Below are positions 52,216 through 64,000 of a stretch of DNA of 64,000 nucleotides, piece by piece. The notes below the pieces were generated by a model, which saw nothing but the letters and a program-made list of their open reading frames with translations, did not search any database and had not been told where the DNA came from. Each line of letters opens with the position of its first letter. Within the stretch, counting starts at the first letter, position 1. The position numbers were made by a program, and so were the translations under genes. This stretch comes from Pseudonocardia kunmingensis. GTDB lineage: Bacteria; Actinomycetota; Actinomycetes; Mycobacteriales; Pseudonocardiaceae. The stretch lies in the NCBI RefSeq assembly GCF_006716445.1, contig NZ_VFPA01000005.1, positions 62,001-126,000 on the forward strand. Direction: 5' to 3'.

Positions 52216-53391
52216 GTGGCGACGATCGACGGCGTGCCGCGAACCCGACCGATCACGCTGATGTCGACGGGGCACGCCTGCGTCGACGTCTACCAGGGGG
52301 CCGTCGCCGCCCTGGTGCCCTACTTCGTGTCCGAGCGCGCCTACACCTACGCCGCGGCAGCCGGTCTCGTCCTCGCGGCGTCCCTGCTGTCCTCGGTGGT
52401 GCAGCCGCTGTTCGGCGCGCTCACCGACCGGTGGCCGCTGCCCTGGCTGCTGCCGGTGAGCACGCTGGTGGCCGGGATCGGCATCGCGTTCTCCGGCGTC
52501 GGCGACTCCTACCCCCTGACCCTCGCCGCGATCGCCCTGTCCGGGATCGGGGTCGCCGCCTACCACCCCGAGGCCGCCCGCGTGGCCCGGAGCGCCAGCG
52601 CCGGCAGTCACACGGCGATGAGCTGGTTCTCCCTCGGGGGGAACATCGGGTTCGCCACCTCGCCCCTGCTGGTGGCCGCGGTCGTCGCGACCGGTGGTCT
52701 GGACGCCTCGCCGCTCCTGGTCCTGCCCGCGCTGGTGGGCGCAGCCCTCTGCGTGACGGCGCTGAGGGCCGTGACGGCGACCGCGTCCACCGCCGCCCGT
52801 GCCGCCACCGGCGCCGACGACTGGGCCTCCTTCGCCCGGCTGTCGGGGGCCATCGTCTGCCGCTCGATCGTCTTCGTCGGGCTGAGCGCGTTCCTGTCCC
52901 TCTACGCCCAGGGCCGCACCGGCGGCGGCGAGGTCGCCGGCACCGCCGCGCTGTTCGTGCTCTACCTCGGCGGCGCCGTCGGCACCGTGCTCGGCGGCAG
53001 GCTCGCCACCCGCTGGGGCCGGGTCCCGGTCGTGCGCTGGTCCTACGTCCTCGCCGTCCCCGCGGTCGCGGGCGTGGTGTTCGTCCCCGGCCCGCTCCTG
53101 TTCGCCTGCGTGGCGCTGACCTCGGCGTGCCTCTACGTCCCGTTCTCGCTGCACATCACGCTGGGCCAGGACTTCCTCCCGCGGCGCGTGGGCACGGCGG
53201 GCGGGGTGACGCTCGGCCTCACCGTCAGCGTCGGCGGGATCGCCAGCCCGCTCATCGGCGCCGCGGCCGACCACACCTCGCTGCAGGTGGCGCTCGCCCC
53301 GCTGATCGCACTCCCCGCTGTCGGCTGGTTGCTCCTGCGCACGCTGGCGGAGCCCTGCCTCGAACGGACGAACGACGCCCCCGCCCGGTAG
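52216..53391 (+). CDS. MFS transporter, fosmidomycin-resistance (Fsr)-like
   Basis: 391 residues with 12 helices; STGHACVDVYQGAVAALVPYFV at the start and GIGVAAYHPEAARVAR after helix 4 match the Fsr family of drug exporters. Its start (GTG 52216 or 52234) is about 40-55 bp from the divergent AraC regulator, which likely controls it. Substrate unknown. Confidence 0.85.
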   Translation: MATIDGVPRTRPITLMSTGHACVDVYQGAVAALVPYFVSERAYTYAAAAGLVLAASLLSSVVQPLFGALTDRWPLPWLLPVSTLVAGIGIAFSGVGDSYPLTLAAIALSGIGVAAYHPEAARVARSASAGSHTAMSWFSLGGNIGFATSPLLVAAVVATGGLDASPLLVLPALVGAALCVTALRAVTATASTAARAATGADDWASFARLSGAIVCRSIVFVGLSAFLSLYAQGRTGGGEVAGTAALFVLYLGGAVGTVLGGRLATRWGRVPVVRWSYVLAVPAVAGVVFVPGPLLFACVALTSACLYVPFSLHITLGQDFLPRRVGTAGGVTLGLTVSVGGIASPLIGAAADHTSLQVALAPLIALPAVGWLLLRTLAEPCLERTNDAPAR

Positions 53392-53405
53392 GCCGGACGG
53401 GGGCG
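53376..53405. terminator. Hairpin terminator between convergent pump and ATPase genes
   Basis: CGCCCCCGCCCGG and CCGGACGGGGGCG pair at 12 of 13 positions around TAGG, overlapping the stop codon of the MFS gene (TAG at 53389). It can stop transcription from both the pump and the proteasomal ATPase. Confidence 0.65.
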
Positions 53406-53421
53406 CGTTGGTCTGGACGGG

Positions 53422-55236
53422 CTACAGGTACTGACCGGTGTTCGACGCCGTGTCGATCGCGCGGCCGGTCTCGGCGTTCTTCCCGGTGACCAGGGTGCGG
53501 ATGTAGACGATCCGCTCCCCCTTCTTCCCGGAGATGCGCGCCCAGTCGTCGGGGTTGGTGGTGTTGGGCAGGTCCTCGTTCTCCGCGAACTCGTCGACGA
53601 TCGCGTCCAGCAGGTGCTGCACGCGCAGCCCCGGCTGGCCGGTCTCGAGCACCGACTTGATCGCCGACTTCTTCGACCGGTCCACGATGTTCTGGATCAT
53701 CGCGCCGGAGTTGAAGTCCTTGAAGTACAGGGTCTCCTTGTCGCCGTTGGCGTAGGTGACCTCGAGGAACCGGTTCTCCTCCGTCTCGTCGTACATCCGC
53801 TCGACGATCCGCTGGATCATCGCGTCGATGCAGGCCTTGCGGTTGCCGCCGAACTCGGCGATATCGTCGGCGTGGATCGGCAGGGTCTCGGTGATGTACT
53901 TGGAGAAGATGTCCTGCGCCGCCTCGGCGTCCGGCCGCTCGATCTTGATCTTCACGTCCAGGCGGCCCGGCCGCAGGATCGCGGGGTCGATCATGTCCTC
54001 GCGGTTGGAGGCGCCGATGACGATGACGTTCTCCAGGCCCTCGACGCCGTCGATCTCGGCCAGCAGCTGCGGCACGATCGTGGTCTCGACGTCGGAGGAC
54101 ACGCCCGAGCCACGAGTGCGGAAGATCGAGTCCATCTCGTCGAAGAACACGATCACCGGGGTGCCGGCCGAGGCCTTCTCCCGGGCCCGCTGGAAGATCA
54201 GCCGGATGTGCCGCTCGGTCTCGCCGACGAACTTGTTGAGCAGCTCGGGGCCCTTGATGTTGAGGAAGAACGCGCGGCCGTCCTCGGGGTCGTCGCCCCG
54301 GACGGCGGCCACCTTCTTGGCCAGCGAGTTGGCCACGGCCTTGGCGATGAGGGTCTTGCCGCAGCCGGGCGGGCCGTAGAGCAGCACGCCCTTGGGCGGG
54401 CGCAGCTCGTACTCCTTGAACAGCTCGGCGTGCAGGAACGGCAGCTCCACGGCGTCGCGGATCTGCTCGATCTGGCGGAACAGGCCACCGATGTCGGAGT
54501 AGTCGACGTCGGGCACCTCCTCCAGCACCAGGTCCTCGACCTCGGCCTTGGGCACCCGCTCGTAGGCGTAGCCGGCCTTGGTGTCGACCAGCAGCGAGTC
54601 GCCGGGCTTCAGCGACACCGTGTCCGGGTTGTCCGGACCGGGGAACAGCGGGGCGGCCAGCCACACCACCCGCTCCTCGTCGGCGTGCCCGACCACCAGA
54701 GCGCGGCCCGCGACCCCGTCCTCGGTGGGCTCGGAGAGCACCTCCCGCAGACCGCACACCTCGCCGATGCGGTCGTACTCGCCCGCCTCGACCACGGTGA
54801 GCGCCTCGTTGAGCCGCACGGTCTGCCCGCTGCGCAGCTCGGCCGTCTCGACCGCGGGTGACACCGCGACGCGCATCCGGCGCCCCGAGGTGAACACGTC
54901 CACGGTCTCGTCGGGATAACGGGCGAGGAAGACGCCGTAGCCGCTGGGCGGCTGCGCCAACCGGTCGACCTCCTCGCGGAGCGCCACGAGCTGTCCCCGG
55001 GCCTCCTTGAGGGTCTCGGTGAGCTTCTCGTTGCGCGCGGAGAGCTGCGCGAGCCGGCTGGCCGACTCGGCGAGACGCTGCTCGAGGACGCGCGCGTGCC
55101 GCGGGGACTCGGTGAGCTTGCGGCGGAGCAAGGCCACTTCCTCCTCGAGGAAGCGGATCTGTGCGGCGGCCTCGGCGGGGCTGAGCTCGCCGCGATCACC
55201 TGGTTCACGCCTGCCGGGACCGTCGTAGGGGTTCAC
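53422..55236 (-). CDS. mpa: Proteasome-associated ATPase (Mpa/ARC)
   Basis: 604 residues: an N-terminal coiled coil (about 25-85, AEAAAQIRFLEEEVALLRRKL) that binds Pup, tandem OB folds, and an AAA module with GPPGCGKT and FFDEMDS. The C-terminus ends GQYL, the penultimate-Tyr motif that docks on the PrcA ring. GTG 55236 is set by GGAGG 5 bp upstream; the frame to 55443 is spurious. It unfolds pupylated proteins into the proteasome. In this genome 12 kb separate it from dop. Confidence 0.95.
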   Translation of the reverse strand: MNPYDGPGRREPGDRGELSPAEAAAQIRFLEEEVALLRRKLTESPRHARVLEQRLAESASRLAQLSARNEKLTETLKEARGQLVALREEVDRLAQPPSGYGVFLARYPDETVDVFTSGRRMRVAVSPAVETAELRSGQTVRLNEALTVVEAGEYDRIGEVCGLREVLSEPTEDGVAGRALVVGHADEERVVWLAAPLFPGPDNPDTVSLKPGDSLLVDTKAGYAYERVPKAEVEDLVLEEVPDVDYSDIGGLFRQIEQIRDAVELPFLHAELFKEYELRPPKGVLLYGPPGCGKTLIAKAVANSLAKKVAAVRGDDPEDGRAFFLNIKGPELLNKFVGETERHIRLIFQRAREKASAGTPVIVFFDEMDSIFRTRGSGVSSDVETTIVPQLLAEIDGVEGLENVIVIGASNREDMIDPAILRPGRLDVKIKIERPDAEAAQDIFSKYITETLPIHADDIAEFGGNRKACIDAMIQRIVERMYDETEENRFLEVTYANGDKETLYFKDFNSGAMIQNIVDRSKKSAIKSVLETGQPGLRVQHLLDAIVDEFAENEDLPNTTNPDDWARISGKKGERIVYIRTLVTGKNAETGRAIDTASNTGQYL

Positions 55237-55399
55237 GGCATCCTCCCTCCGTGTTCCGTTTCCATACGGTACCTGCCAACGGGGGTCAGGACCCGTGCGA
55301 CGAACCGGTGATCCACCACTCAGCCGGACGGCACCTTGACGACAGCCTCCCGTGCTGATCCGGTCACCGCCAGGAGGCGCGCCGTTCAGCCGGTCGGCC

Positions 55400-56314
55400 T
55401 CATCGGCTGGTCGGTCTGCGCTGCGGGCGCGGCGGGACGACACCCTCGGCGAGGCGGCGCGCCGTCACCAGGAACGCCGTGTGCCCCTGCATCCGGTGGT
55501 CCGGGCGCACCGCGAGGCCCACCACGTGCCACGGCCGCACGAGGCACTCCCACGCCTGGGGCTCGGTCCAGCACTGCTGGGCACGCAGGTCCTCCACGAG
55601 CCGGGACAGCTGCGTGGTCGTGGCGACGTAGCCGACCAGCACGCCGCCCGGGATGAGCGCGCGCGACACGGTCTCCAGGTGCTCCCACGGGGCGAGCATG
55701 TCGAGGACGGCCCGGTCGAACCGCTCGTCGGACCCGTCGTGCGCGGCGAGGTCGGCCACCCGCAGCGTCCAGTGCTCGGGGTGGCGCCCGAAGAACTGGC
55801 GCACGTTGCGCTCGGCGTGCTCGGCGTGGTCGTCGCGGACCTCGTAGGACACCACCGCGCCGTCGGGCCCGACGGCCTGCAGCAGCGAGCAGGTGAGCGC
55901 CCCCGACCCGGCACCGGCCTCCAGCACCCGCGCCCCGGGGAACACGTCGCCCCACATCAGGATCTGGGCGGCGTCCTTCGGGTAGATCACCTGCGCGCCG
56001 CGGGGCATGGAGAGCACGTAGTCGGCCAGGCGCGGGCGCAGCGCCAGGTAGGGCGTGCCCACCGGCGAGACGACGACGCTGCCCTCGGGCTTCCCGATCA
56101 GGTCGTCGTGGGCCAGCCCGCCGCGGTGCGTGTGGTACTGCCCGCCCGCCTCGAGCGTGAGCGAGTAGTGGCGGCCCTTCGGGTCGGTGAGCTGCACCCG
56201 GTCCCCCGCGCGGAACGGGCCACCGCGGGCGGGCAGCTCGTCACCCGTCCCGGGCTCGACCGGGTCGGCGCTGTCGGCGCTGTCGGTGGTGGCGGTGGAT
56301 CGGGGCTCGGACAC
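55400..56314 (-). CDS. trmI: tRNA (adenine58-N1)-methyltransferase TrmI
   Basis: 304 residues. VSPVGTPYLALRPRLADYVLSMPRGAQVIYPKDAAQILMWGDV leads to the SAM motif VLEAGAGSGALT, then VLDMLAPWE: the TrmI signature (N-terminal beta-domain plus Rossmann). It makes m1A58 in tRNAs. GTG 56314 is taken as start; the open frame to 56380 runs through repeat copy 5. Orthologue of Rv2118c, adjacent to mpa as here. Confidence 0.93.
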   Translation of the reverse strand: MSEPRSTATTDSADSADPVEPGTGDELPARGGPFRAGDRVQLTDPKGRHYSLTLEAGGQYHTHRGGLAHDDLIGKPEGSVVVSPVGTPYLALRPRLADYVLSMPRGAQVIYPKDAAQILMWGDVFPGARVLEAGAGSGALTCSLLQAVGPDGAVVSYEVRDDHAEHAERNVRQFFGRHPEHWTLRVADLAAHDGSDERFDRAVLDMLAPWEHLETVSRALIPGGVLVGYVATTTQLSRLVEDLRAQQCWTEPQAWECLVRPWHVVGLAVRPDHRMQGHTAFLVTARRLAEGVVPPRPQRRPTSR

Positions 56315-56368
56315 GGGGCGCAACGCTAACGCCTCCCCCGGCCGGGCTCCGCTGCAGGCTCCCACCCC

Positions 56369-56417
56369 GACGAACGGCACTTTCGTCGGAACCTAACCGA
56401 CGAAAGTGCCGTTCGTC
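56369..56417. repeat. 49-bp palindromic repeat, copy 5 (perfect stem)
   Basis: GACGAACGGCACTTTCGTCGG, loop AACCTAA, CCGACGAAAGTGCCGTTCGTC: all 21 pairs form. It overlaps the last codons and stop of the RecB-like gene, which reads LTNGTFVG from the right arm and stops in the loop. Confidence 0.9.
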
Positions 56418-57298
56418 AGAAGCGCGGTGGGCGCGATCTCCTCCTCGGCCGGCCAGCCCGGGTAGGCGGGCGGGGTGCCGCCCCAGGCCGGGCAGAGGGC
56501 CTTGTGGCTGCACCACTCGCACATGCGGGTGCGGTTGGCGCGGAAGTCGCCGTTCTCCCCCGCTGTGCGGATGGCCGACCAGATCGCCTCCAGCGTGCGC
56601 TCGAAGCGGCGCAGCTCGGCCTCGTCGGGCTCGTAGGTGAGCGACTCGCCGTCGGCCAGGTAGAGCAGGCGCAGCTGGGTGGGGACGACGCCGCGCAGCT
56701 GCAGCAGCGCCAGCGCGTAGAACTTCATCTGGAACAGCGCCTTGACCTCGGCGAACTCGCGGGGCGCGGCGCCGGTCTTGTAGTCGACCACCCGCACCTG
56801 GCCCGTGGCCGCGACGTCGAGCCGGTCGACGTAGCCGCGCAGCAGCAGGCCCGACGCGAGCTCGGTCTCGACGAGCAGCTCGCGGGCCGCGGGCTCGAGC
56901 CGCCGGGGGTCCTCCATCCGGAAGTAGACCTCGAGCAGGGCGTCGGCGGACTCCAACCACCGGGGCAGCTCGGGGTCCTCGGGGCCGTCGAACAGCTGGC
57001 CCACCAGCTCGGGCAGCTCCGCGCAGAGCTCCTCCCACGCGGGCCGGACGAGCCGGCGCGCGGCCTCGGGCGAGCGCTGAGGGGCCGGCAGGTCGTAGAG
57101 GCGCTCGAGCACGGTGTGGACGAGGGTGCCGCGGATCTGGGACCGGGAGGGCAGCTCCGGCAGCCGGTCGATGGCCCGGAAGCGGTAGAGCAGCGGGCAC
57201 TGCTTGAAATCGCCCGCCCGCGACGGCGACAGCGCCGGACGTCGCCGCGGGGCCACCTCGCCTGCGGTGCTGGTGGCGGCGCCCGCACTGTCGGTCAC
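56393..57298 (-). CDS. RecB-like Fe-S nuclease, PD-(D/E)XK family
   Basis: 301 residues. LSPSRAGDFKQCPLLYRFRAIDRLPE starts the fold; the catalytic core is GYVDRLDV ... VVDYKTG (D and K). Four Cys, QCP near 33 and CEWCSHKALC near 275, suit the [4Fe-4S] cluster of AddB/Cas4-like nucleases. A DNA-repair exonuclease is likely (Rv2119 in M. tuberculosis). The chain ends by reading into repeat copy 5. GTG 57298 is the best start. Confidence 0.85.
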   Translation of the reverse strand: MTDSAGAATSTAGEVAPRRRPALSPSRAGDFKQCPLLYRFRAIDRLPELPSRSQIRGTLVHTVLERLYDLPAPQRSPEAARRLVRPAWEELCAELPELVGQLFDGPEDPELPRWLESADALLEVYFRMEDPRRLEPAARELLVETELASGLLLRGYVDRLDVAATGQVRVVDYKTGAAPREFAEVKALFQMKFYALALLQLRGVVPTQLRLLYLADGESLTYEPDEAELRRFERTLEAIWSAIRTAGENGDFRANRTRMCEWCSHKALCPAWGGTPPAYPGWPAEEEIAPTALLTNGTFVG

Positions 57299-57388
57299 GC
57301 TCCGCAGGGTAGGCGAGGCCACCGACACTCCCCGCGACACTCCCGGGCGGCGCCACTGCTCCGAACGGGTTGCTCTACCTTGACACGC

Positions 57389-57892
57389 GTGAAGACGCTC
57401 CCCGCCGCAGTCGCCGGCGCGCTGGCCGCAGCGCTGGTCGCCCTCACCGCGTGCGGCAACCCGGTGGCCGGCACGCCCGCCCCCCAGCCGGGGCCACCCC
57501 CGCCGTCGGTGGTCGCGCCGGACCCGGCGGCGGACCAGCAGGCCGTCGAGGCGGTCTTCCGCGACTACTACGAGGCGCTGCTGGCCCGCGACTTCGCCAC
57601 GGCGTGCGAGTTCAACGCCCCGGAGACCACCCAGCAGCTGCTGGCGAACCTCCAGTCGCGCGGGATCACCGCCGACACCTGCGAGGAGGCGCTCACCGCC
57701 GTCTACGCGATCCCCGGCGCCGCCGAGACCGTGGACGGGATCGTGCAGGGCGCCCAGGTGCAGGGGGTGGTCGTCACCGGCGACACCGCCAGCATCACCT
57801 GGTCGGCCGAGGTCAACGGCGCCCGCAACACCGTCACCAGCCAGCTCCGCCGCGTGGACGGGCAGTGGCGTCTGGTCGACACCGGCGCATGA
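57389..57892 (+). CDS. Secreted lipoprotein with NTF2-like domain
   Basis: 167 residues. Lipobox VALTAC at about 20, a Pro-rich linker, then a cone-shaped NTF2/SnoaL-type domain (AVEAVFRDYYEALLARDFATACEF; VDGQWRLVD at the end). GTG 57389; no ribosome site, but TACCTT lies upstream, so leaderless transcription is plausible. The stop overlaps the next gene by ATGA, so they form an operon. Function unknown. Confidence 0.75.
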   Translation: MKTLPAAVAGALAAALVALTACGNPVAGTPAPQPGPPPPSVVAPDPAADQQAVEAVFRDYYEALLARDFATACEFNAPETTQQLLANLQSRGITADTCEEALTAVYAIPGAAETVDGIVQGAQVQGVVVTGDTASITWSAEVNGARNTVTSQLRRVDGQWRLVDTGA

Positions 57893-58677
57893 CCCTCGAG
57901 CCCTTCTACCGCCCCCTCGACGGCCCGGACGGCGCGCGGTTCCACGCCACCTCCTCGACGACCGGGCCGTGGTTCGCCGACGCCCAGCACGTCGGCCCGC
58001 CCTCCGCGCTGCTGGCGCGTGCGCTGGAACGGCTTCCGGGACGGCCCGGCGCGCAGCTCGCCCGGCTCACCGTCGAGGTGCTCGGGCCGGTGCCGGCCGG
58101 CGAGGTGCGGGTCAGCGCCTCGGTGGAGCGGCCGGGGCGCGCGATCGAGCTGCTCGCGGCGGAGATGACCGCGGGCGGGCGGGCGGTCCTGCGGGCGCGG
58201 GCGTGGCGCCTGACGAGCGGCGACACCGCCGCGGTCGCACTCGGCACGGCGGAGCCGCTGGCGCCGCCGTCGCAGGGCGTGCTGCACGAGCGGCCCGAGG
58301 GCTGGCTGCCCGGTTTCCTCGACGCGCTGGAGTGGCGCTGGCTCTCGGGCGGGCTCGACGACCCGGGTCCGAGCACCGCATGGCTGCGCCAGCGCGTGCC
58401 CCTCGTCGAGGGCGAGGACCCGACCCCCACCCAGCGCCTCGCGGTGGCGGCGGACTGCGCCAACGGCGTCGCCGCCCCGCTGGACGTGCGCGAGTGGCTC
58501 TTCGTGAACACCGAGCTGACCGTCCACCTGCACCGCGCCCCGGTGGGCGAGTGGATGGGCGTGCGCGCGGCGACGGTGGTGGGTCCGACGGGCCTCGGCA
58601 CGGTGTCCGGACAGCTGCACGACGCGCAAGGCCACACCGGCCACAGCACCCAGGCCCTGATCGTGCGTCCCCGCTGA
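57889..58677 (+). CDS. Acyl-CoA thioesterase, double hotdog fold
   Basis: 262 residues. N-terminal hotdog with HVGPPSALLARALER and a C-terminal hotdog ending LHDAQGHTGHSTQALIV, as in TesB-like actinobacterial thioesterases. It hydrolyses acyl-CoA; chain length is not predictable. It is coupled to the lipoprotein gene by an ATGA overlap and converges on hisG with 7 bp between the stops. Confidence 0.83.
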   Translation: MTLEPFYRPLDGPDGARFHATSSTTGPWFADAQHVGPPSALLARALERLPGRPGAQLARLTVEVLGPVPAGEVRVSASVERPGRAIELLAAEMTAGGRAVLRARAWRLTSGDTAAVALGTAEPLAPPSQGVLHERPEGWLPGFLDALEWRWLSGGLDDPGPSTAWLRQRVPLVEGEDPTPTQRLAVAADCANGVAAPLDVREWLFVNTELTVHLHRAPVGEWMGVRAATVVGPTGLGTVSGQLHDAQGHTGHSTQALIVRPR

Positions 58678-58684
58678 TCCCGCC

Positions 58685-59587
58685 CTACGGGTGGATGCCG
58701 CTGCCGTCCACCGCGCGGCAGGAGCGGATCTCCGAGGTCAGGATCGCGCGCACGCCGAGCGCCGCGAGGTCGTCCATCACCTTGTTCGCCACGGTGCGGC
58801 GCACCATCGAGCGGACGGCCGACCAGTCGGGGTCCGACAGCGGCGACACGGTGGGGGCCTGCATGCCCGGGGTGATGCGCTTGGCCTGCTCCAGCACGTT
58901 GTTGGGGCAGTCGTAGTCGAGCATCAGGTACTGCCGCGCGTAGACCACGCCCTGGATCCGCGCGCTGAACACCTGCTTGGCCGCCTTGACCTCGACGGTC
59001 TCCGGCCGGTCCGGGCGCGGCTCGCGCTCGATGAGGGTGGCCTGGGACTCGGCGATCGCGTCGCCGAAGGCCACGAGGCCGTGCTGGCGCAGGGTGCGGC
59101 CGGAGGACACGACGTCGGCGATCGCGTCGGCCAGCCCCAGCTGCACCGAGATCTCGACGGCGCCGTCGAGCTTGATGATGTCGGCGCGGACGCGGTTGCG
59201 GGCCAGGTGGGCGCGGACCAGGCGCGGGTAGGACGTGGCGATCTTCTTGCTCTCGAGGTGGGCGATGGTCCACTTCTCGCCCTCGTCGGTGAGCTCGGGT
59301 GCGGCGAAGCGGAACTTCGAGGCCCCGAAGCCCAGCTCGATGACCCGCTTGACCTGGCTGCCGGACTCGTCCATGAGGTCGGCGCCCGTGATGCCCAGGT
59401 GCAGGTCCCCGGAGCCGACGTAGGTGGCGATGTCCTTGGGCCGCAGGTAGAAGAACTCGATCTCGTTCTCCTCGTCCAGCATGCTGAGGTCGCGGGAGTC
59501 CGAGCGCTGCCGGTACCCCGCCTCCCGCATCATGGTGGCGGCGGGCTCGGCCAGCGTCCCCTTGTTCGGGAGTGCGACGCGCAGCAT
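58685..59587 (-). CDS. hisG: ATP phosphoribosyltransferase
   Basis: 300 residues, the long HisG form with C-terminal regulatory domain. LRVALPNKGTLAEPA starts it, ITGADLM and the PRPP loop GLADAIADVVSSGRTL lie mid-chain, and the last 75 residues form the histidine-binding domain. It catalyses the first, feedback-controlled step of histidine synthesis. hisE lies 14 bp upstream on the same strand. Confidence 0.95.
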   Translation of the reverse strand: MLRVALPNKGTLAEPAATMMREAGYRQRSDSRDLSMLDEENEIEFFYLRPKDIATYVGSGDLHLGITGADLMDESGSQVKRVIELGFGASKFRFAAPELTDEGEKWTIAHLESKKIATSYPRLVRAHLARNRVRADIIKLDGAVEISVQLGLADAIADVVSSGRTLRQHGLVAFGDAIAESQATLIEREPRPDRPETVEVKAAKQVFSARIQGVVYARQYLMLDYDCPNNVLEQAKRITPGMQAPTVSPLSDPDWSAVRSMVRRTVANKVMDDLAALGVRAILTSEIRSCRAVDGSGIHP

Positions 59588-59601
59588 GGGGAACTCTCCT
59601 C

Positions 59602-59865
59602 TTACAGGTACTTGTAGACGTCGTCGAGCGTGATCTTGCGCCCGATCATGAGGACCTGGATCCGGTACAGCAGCTGGGAGATCTCCTCGGCCAGCGCGTC
59701 GTCGGCCTCGTGCTCGGCGGCCAGCCAGACCTCGCCCGCCTCCTCGAGCACCTTCTTGCCCTGCGCGTGGACGCCGGCGTCGAGCGCGGCAACCGTGCCG
59801 GAACCCTCCGGCCGGCGGGCGGCGCGCTCGGTGAGCTCGGCGAACAGCCCGTCGAAGGTCTTCAC
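59602..59865 (-). CDS. hisE: Phosphoribosyl-ATP pyrophosphatase
   Basis: 87 residues of MazG-like HisE fold: GKKVLEEAGEVWLAA with the paired Glu metal ligands and EEISQLLYRIQVLM. It converts phosphoribosyl-ATP to phosphoribosyl-AMP. GTG 59865 is fixed by AGGAGG upstream; the longer open frame is not homologous. It forms the hisE-hisG pair of actinobacteria. Confidence 0.94.
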   Translation of the reverse strand: MKTFDGLFAELTERAARRPEGSGTVAALDAGVHAQGKKVLEEAGEVWLAAEHEADDALAEEISQLLYRIQVLMIGRKITLDDVYKYL

Positions 59866-60028
59866 CTCGACCCCTCCTCTCCTCATCAGTGTCATCCGCC
59901 CTCGCGCGGGACGCGAACCGGCGCGGTGGTACTGCTGCGCCCGGTCCTCGCGCTGCGGCGGGTGGCGCAACCAGCCTTCCAGCACGTCCCGTGATCCCGC
60001 CGAGCGGACCCCCGGACGGGCCGAGTGG

Positions 60029-60722
60029 TCACGCCGCGCGCTCGCTCCGTGCCTGCGCGTAGCCGGCACGGAGGTCGTCGGGGGTCAGCCCGGCGAGGGA
60101 GGCGCGCTGGATGCGCCGCGGACCGGCGGGCACCGGCACCTCGCACGGCACCACGAGCACGGCGGCACCGGCCCGCTCGGCCGCTGCGGTGCCGGTGGGC
60201 GAGTCCTCGATCGCGAGGCACTGCTCCGGGGCCACGCCCAGCAGCTCGGCGGCGCGCAGGTAGGGGTCGGGCTCCGGCTTGCCGTGCGGCACCTCGTCCC
60301 CGCACACCGTCACCGTGAAGTGCTCGCGCCCGATGCTCTCCAGCGCCTGCTCGGTGAGCGAGCGCAGGGTGTTGGTGACCAGGGCGGTGGGCCACCCGGC
60401 GGCGCGCACGGTGCGCAGCGCCTCGAGCGCGCCGGGACGCCACTCCAGCCCGGCGGCGAACAGCTCGCCGGTGCGCTCGGTCAGCCAGCGCTCGGCGGTC
60501 GCCAGCCGGTCGGCCTCGTGCGGGAGCCCCAGGTCGTCGAACATGATGCCCAGGCTGCGGGGCATGTTCGACCCGACCATGTCCTCGCGCGCGCGGGCGC
60601 TCAGCTCCCCGCCGAGGCGGCGGGCGGTCTCGGCGAGCGAGACCGTCCAGACCTTCTCGGAGTCGACCAGCGTGCCGTCCATGTCCCACAGGACGGCGGC
60701 GGGACCGCTGCCGGGACCATCG

Positions 60723-60733
<11 letters not shown>
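60029..60733 (-). CDS. HAD-superfamily sugar-phosphatase-like hydrolase
   Basis: 234 residues: motif I LWDMDGTLVDSE, motif II VTNT, motif III GKPEPDPY, motif IV AIEDSPTG, and a helical cap of the beta-phosphoglucomutase type. It removes phosphate from small sugar or nucleotide esters. Its ATG overlaps the metH stop by 11 bp, so it follows metH in one transcript. Confidence 0.87.

Positions 60734-64000
<3,267 letters not shown>

Noticed and set aside
56393..57298. RecB-like protein as Cas4
   Set aside because: Fe-S and nuclease motifs resemble Cas4, but there are no cas1/cas2 genes or arrays, and the position matches the housekeeping Rv2119.

Overview
This is a high-GC actinobacterial chromosome segment. 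It carries the actinobacterial markers RbpA, the complete Pup-proteasome set, PafBC, a separate Ppm1/Lnt pair and many GTG starts. Gene order follows Mycobacterium tuberculosis Rv2050-Rv2124c (rbpA, ppm1/lnt, pepE, exonuclease, helY, tatC, tatA, pafC, pafB, pafA, prcA, prcB, pup, dop, mpa, trmI, recB-like, hisG, hisE, metH) with different genes inserted between the blocks. A Pseudonocardiales-type organism fits best; that is an inference from gene order and composition, not a measured phylogeny. I recognised no tRNA, rRNA, CRISPR array, complete insertion sequence or origin.

Layout. 1-3.6 kb: an SDR, O-methyltransferase and efflux-pump operon facing a MarR regulator across a palindromic operator. 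3.6-7.5 kb: a UvrA-like ABC ATPase, small membrane and VOC proteins, an AraC regulator and a DUF3072 protein. 7.5-9.5 kb: an iron block (siderophore-binding lipoprotein, bacterioferritin, its ferredoxin) with three DtxR/IdeR-like boxes. 9.5-13.6 kb: a LigD-like protein whose ligase domain appears dead, a glycerophosphodiesterase and a UMF1-type permease. 13.6-18.7 kb: rbpA with a SigR-type promoter, a phosphoribosyltransferase, ppm1 and lnt, a PIG-L deacetylase preceded by a cysteine-rich leader peptide, and a PspC protein. 18.9-25.3 kb: a secreted SGNH hydrolase, an M24 peptidase, a 5'-3' exonuclease, an Eis-like acetyltransferase and a Gln/Pro-rich DUF4333 membrane protein.

25.4-41.2 kb: helY, the Tat translocase (tatC, tatA), pafC, pafB and pafA, then a 3.8-kb interruption (PAP2/lipid kinase, VOC, XRE regulator, membrane protein, a gutted NmrA-type pseudogene), then prcA, prcB, pup and dop. 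41.2-53.4 kb: a 12-kb accessory stretch separating dop from the proteasomal ATPase. It holds a Nudix hydrolase, an amidase, an 850-bp gene-free stretch with a large inverted duplication, lpd, a phytase-like lipoprotein, a divergent MarR/YceI pair, a BetT-like choline transporter, AraC regulators with a VOC protein, and an FsmR-like pump. 53.4-64 kb: mpa/arc, trmI, a RecB-type Fe-S nuclease, a lipoprotein, a thioesterase, hisG, hisE, a HAD phosphatase and metH (truncated by the window end).

The core genes form a protein-quality-control system. Dop deamidates Pup, PafA ligates it to substrates, the ATPase unfolds them and PrcAB degrades them; the PafBC transcription factors sit in the same block. 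The least explained features are a five-copy family of 49-bp palindromes scattered between genes, the ligase-dead LigD, the Cys-rich leader ORF and the inverted duplication near 43.5-44.0 kb.
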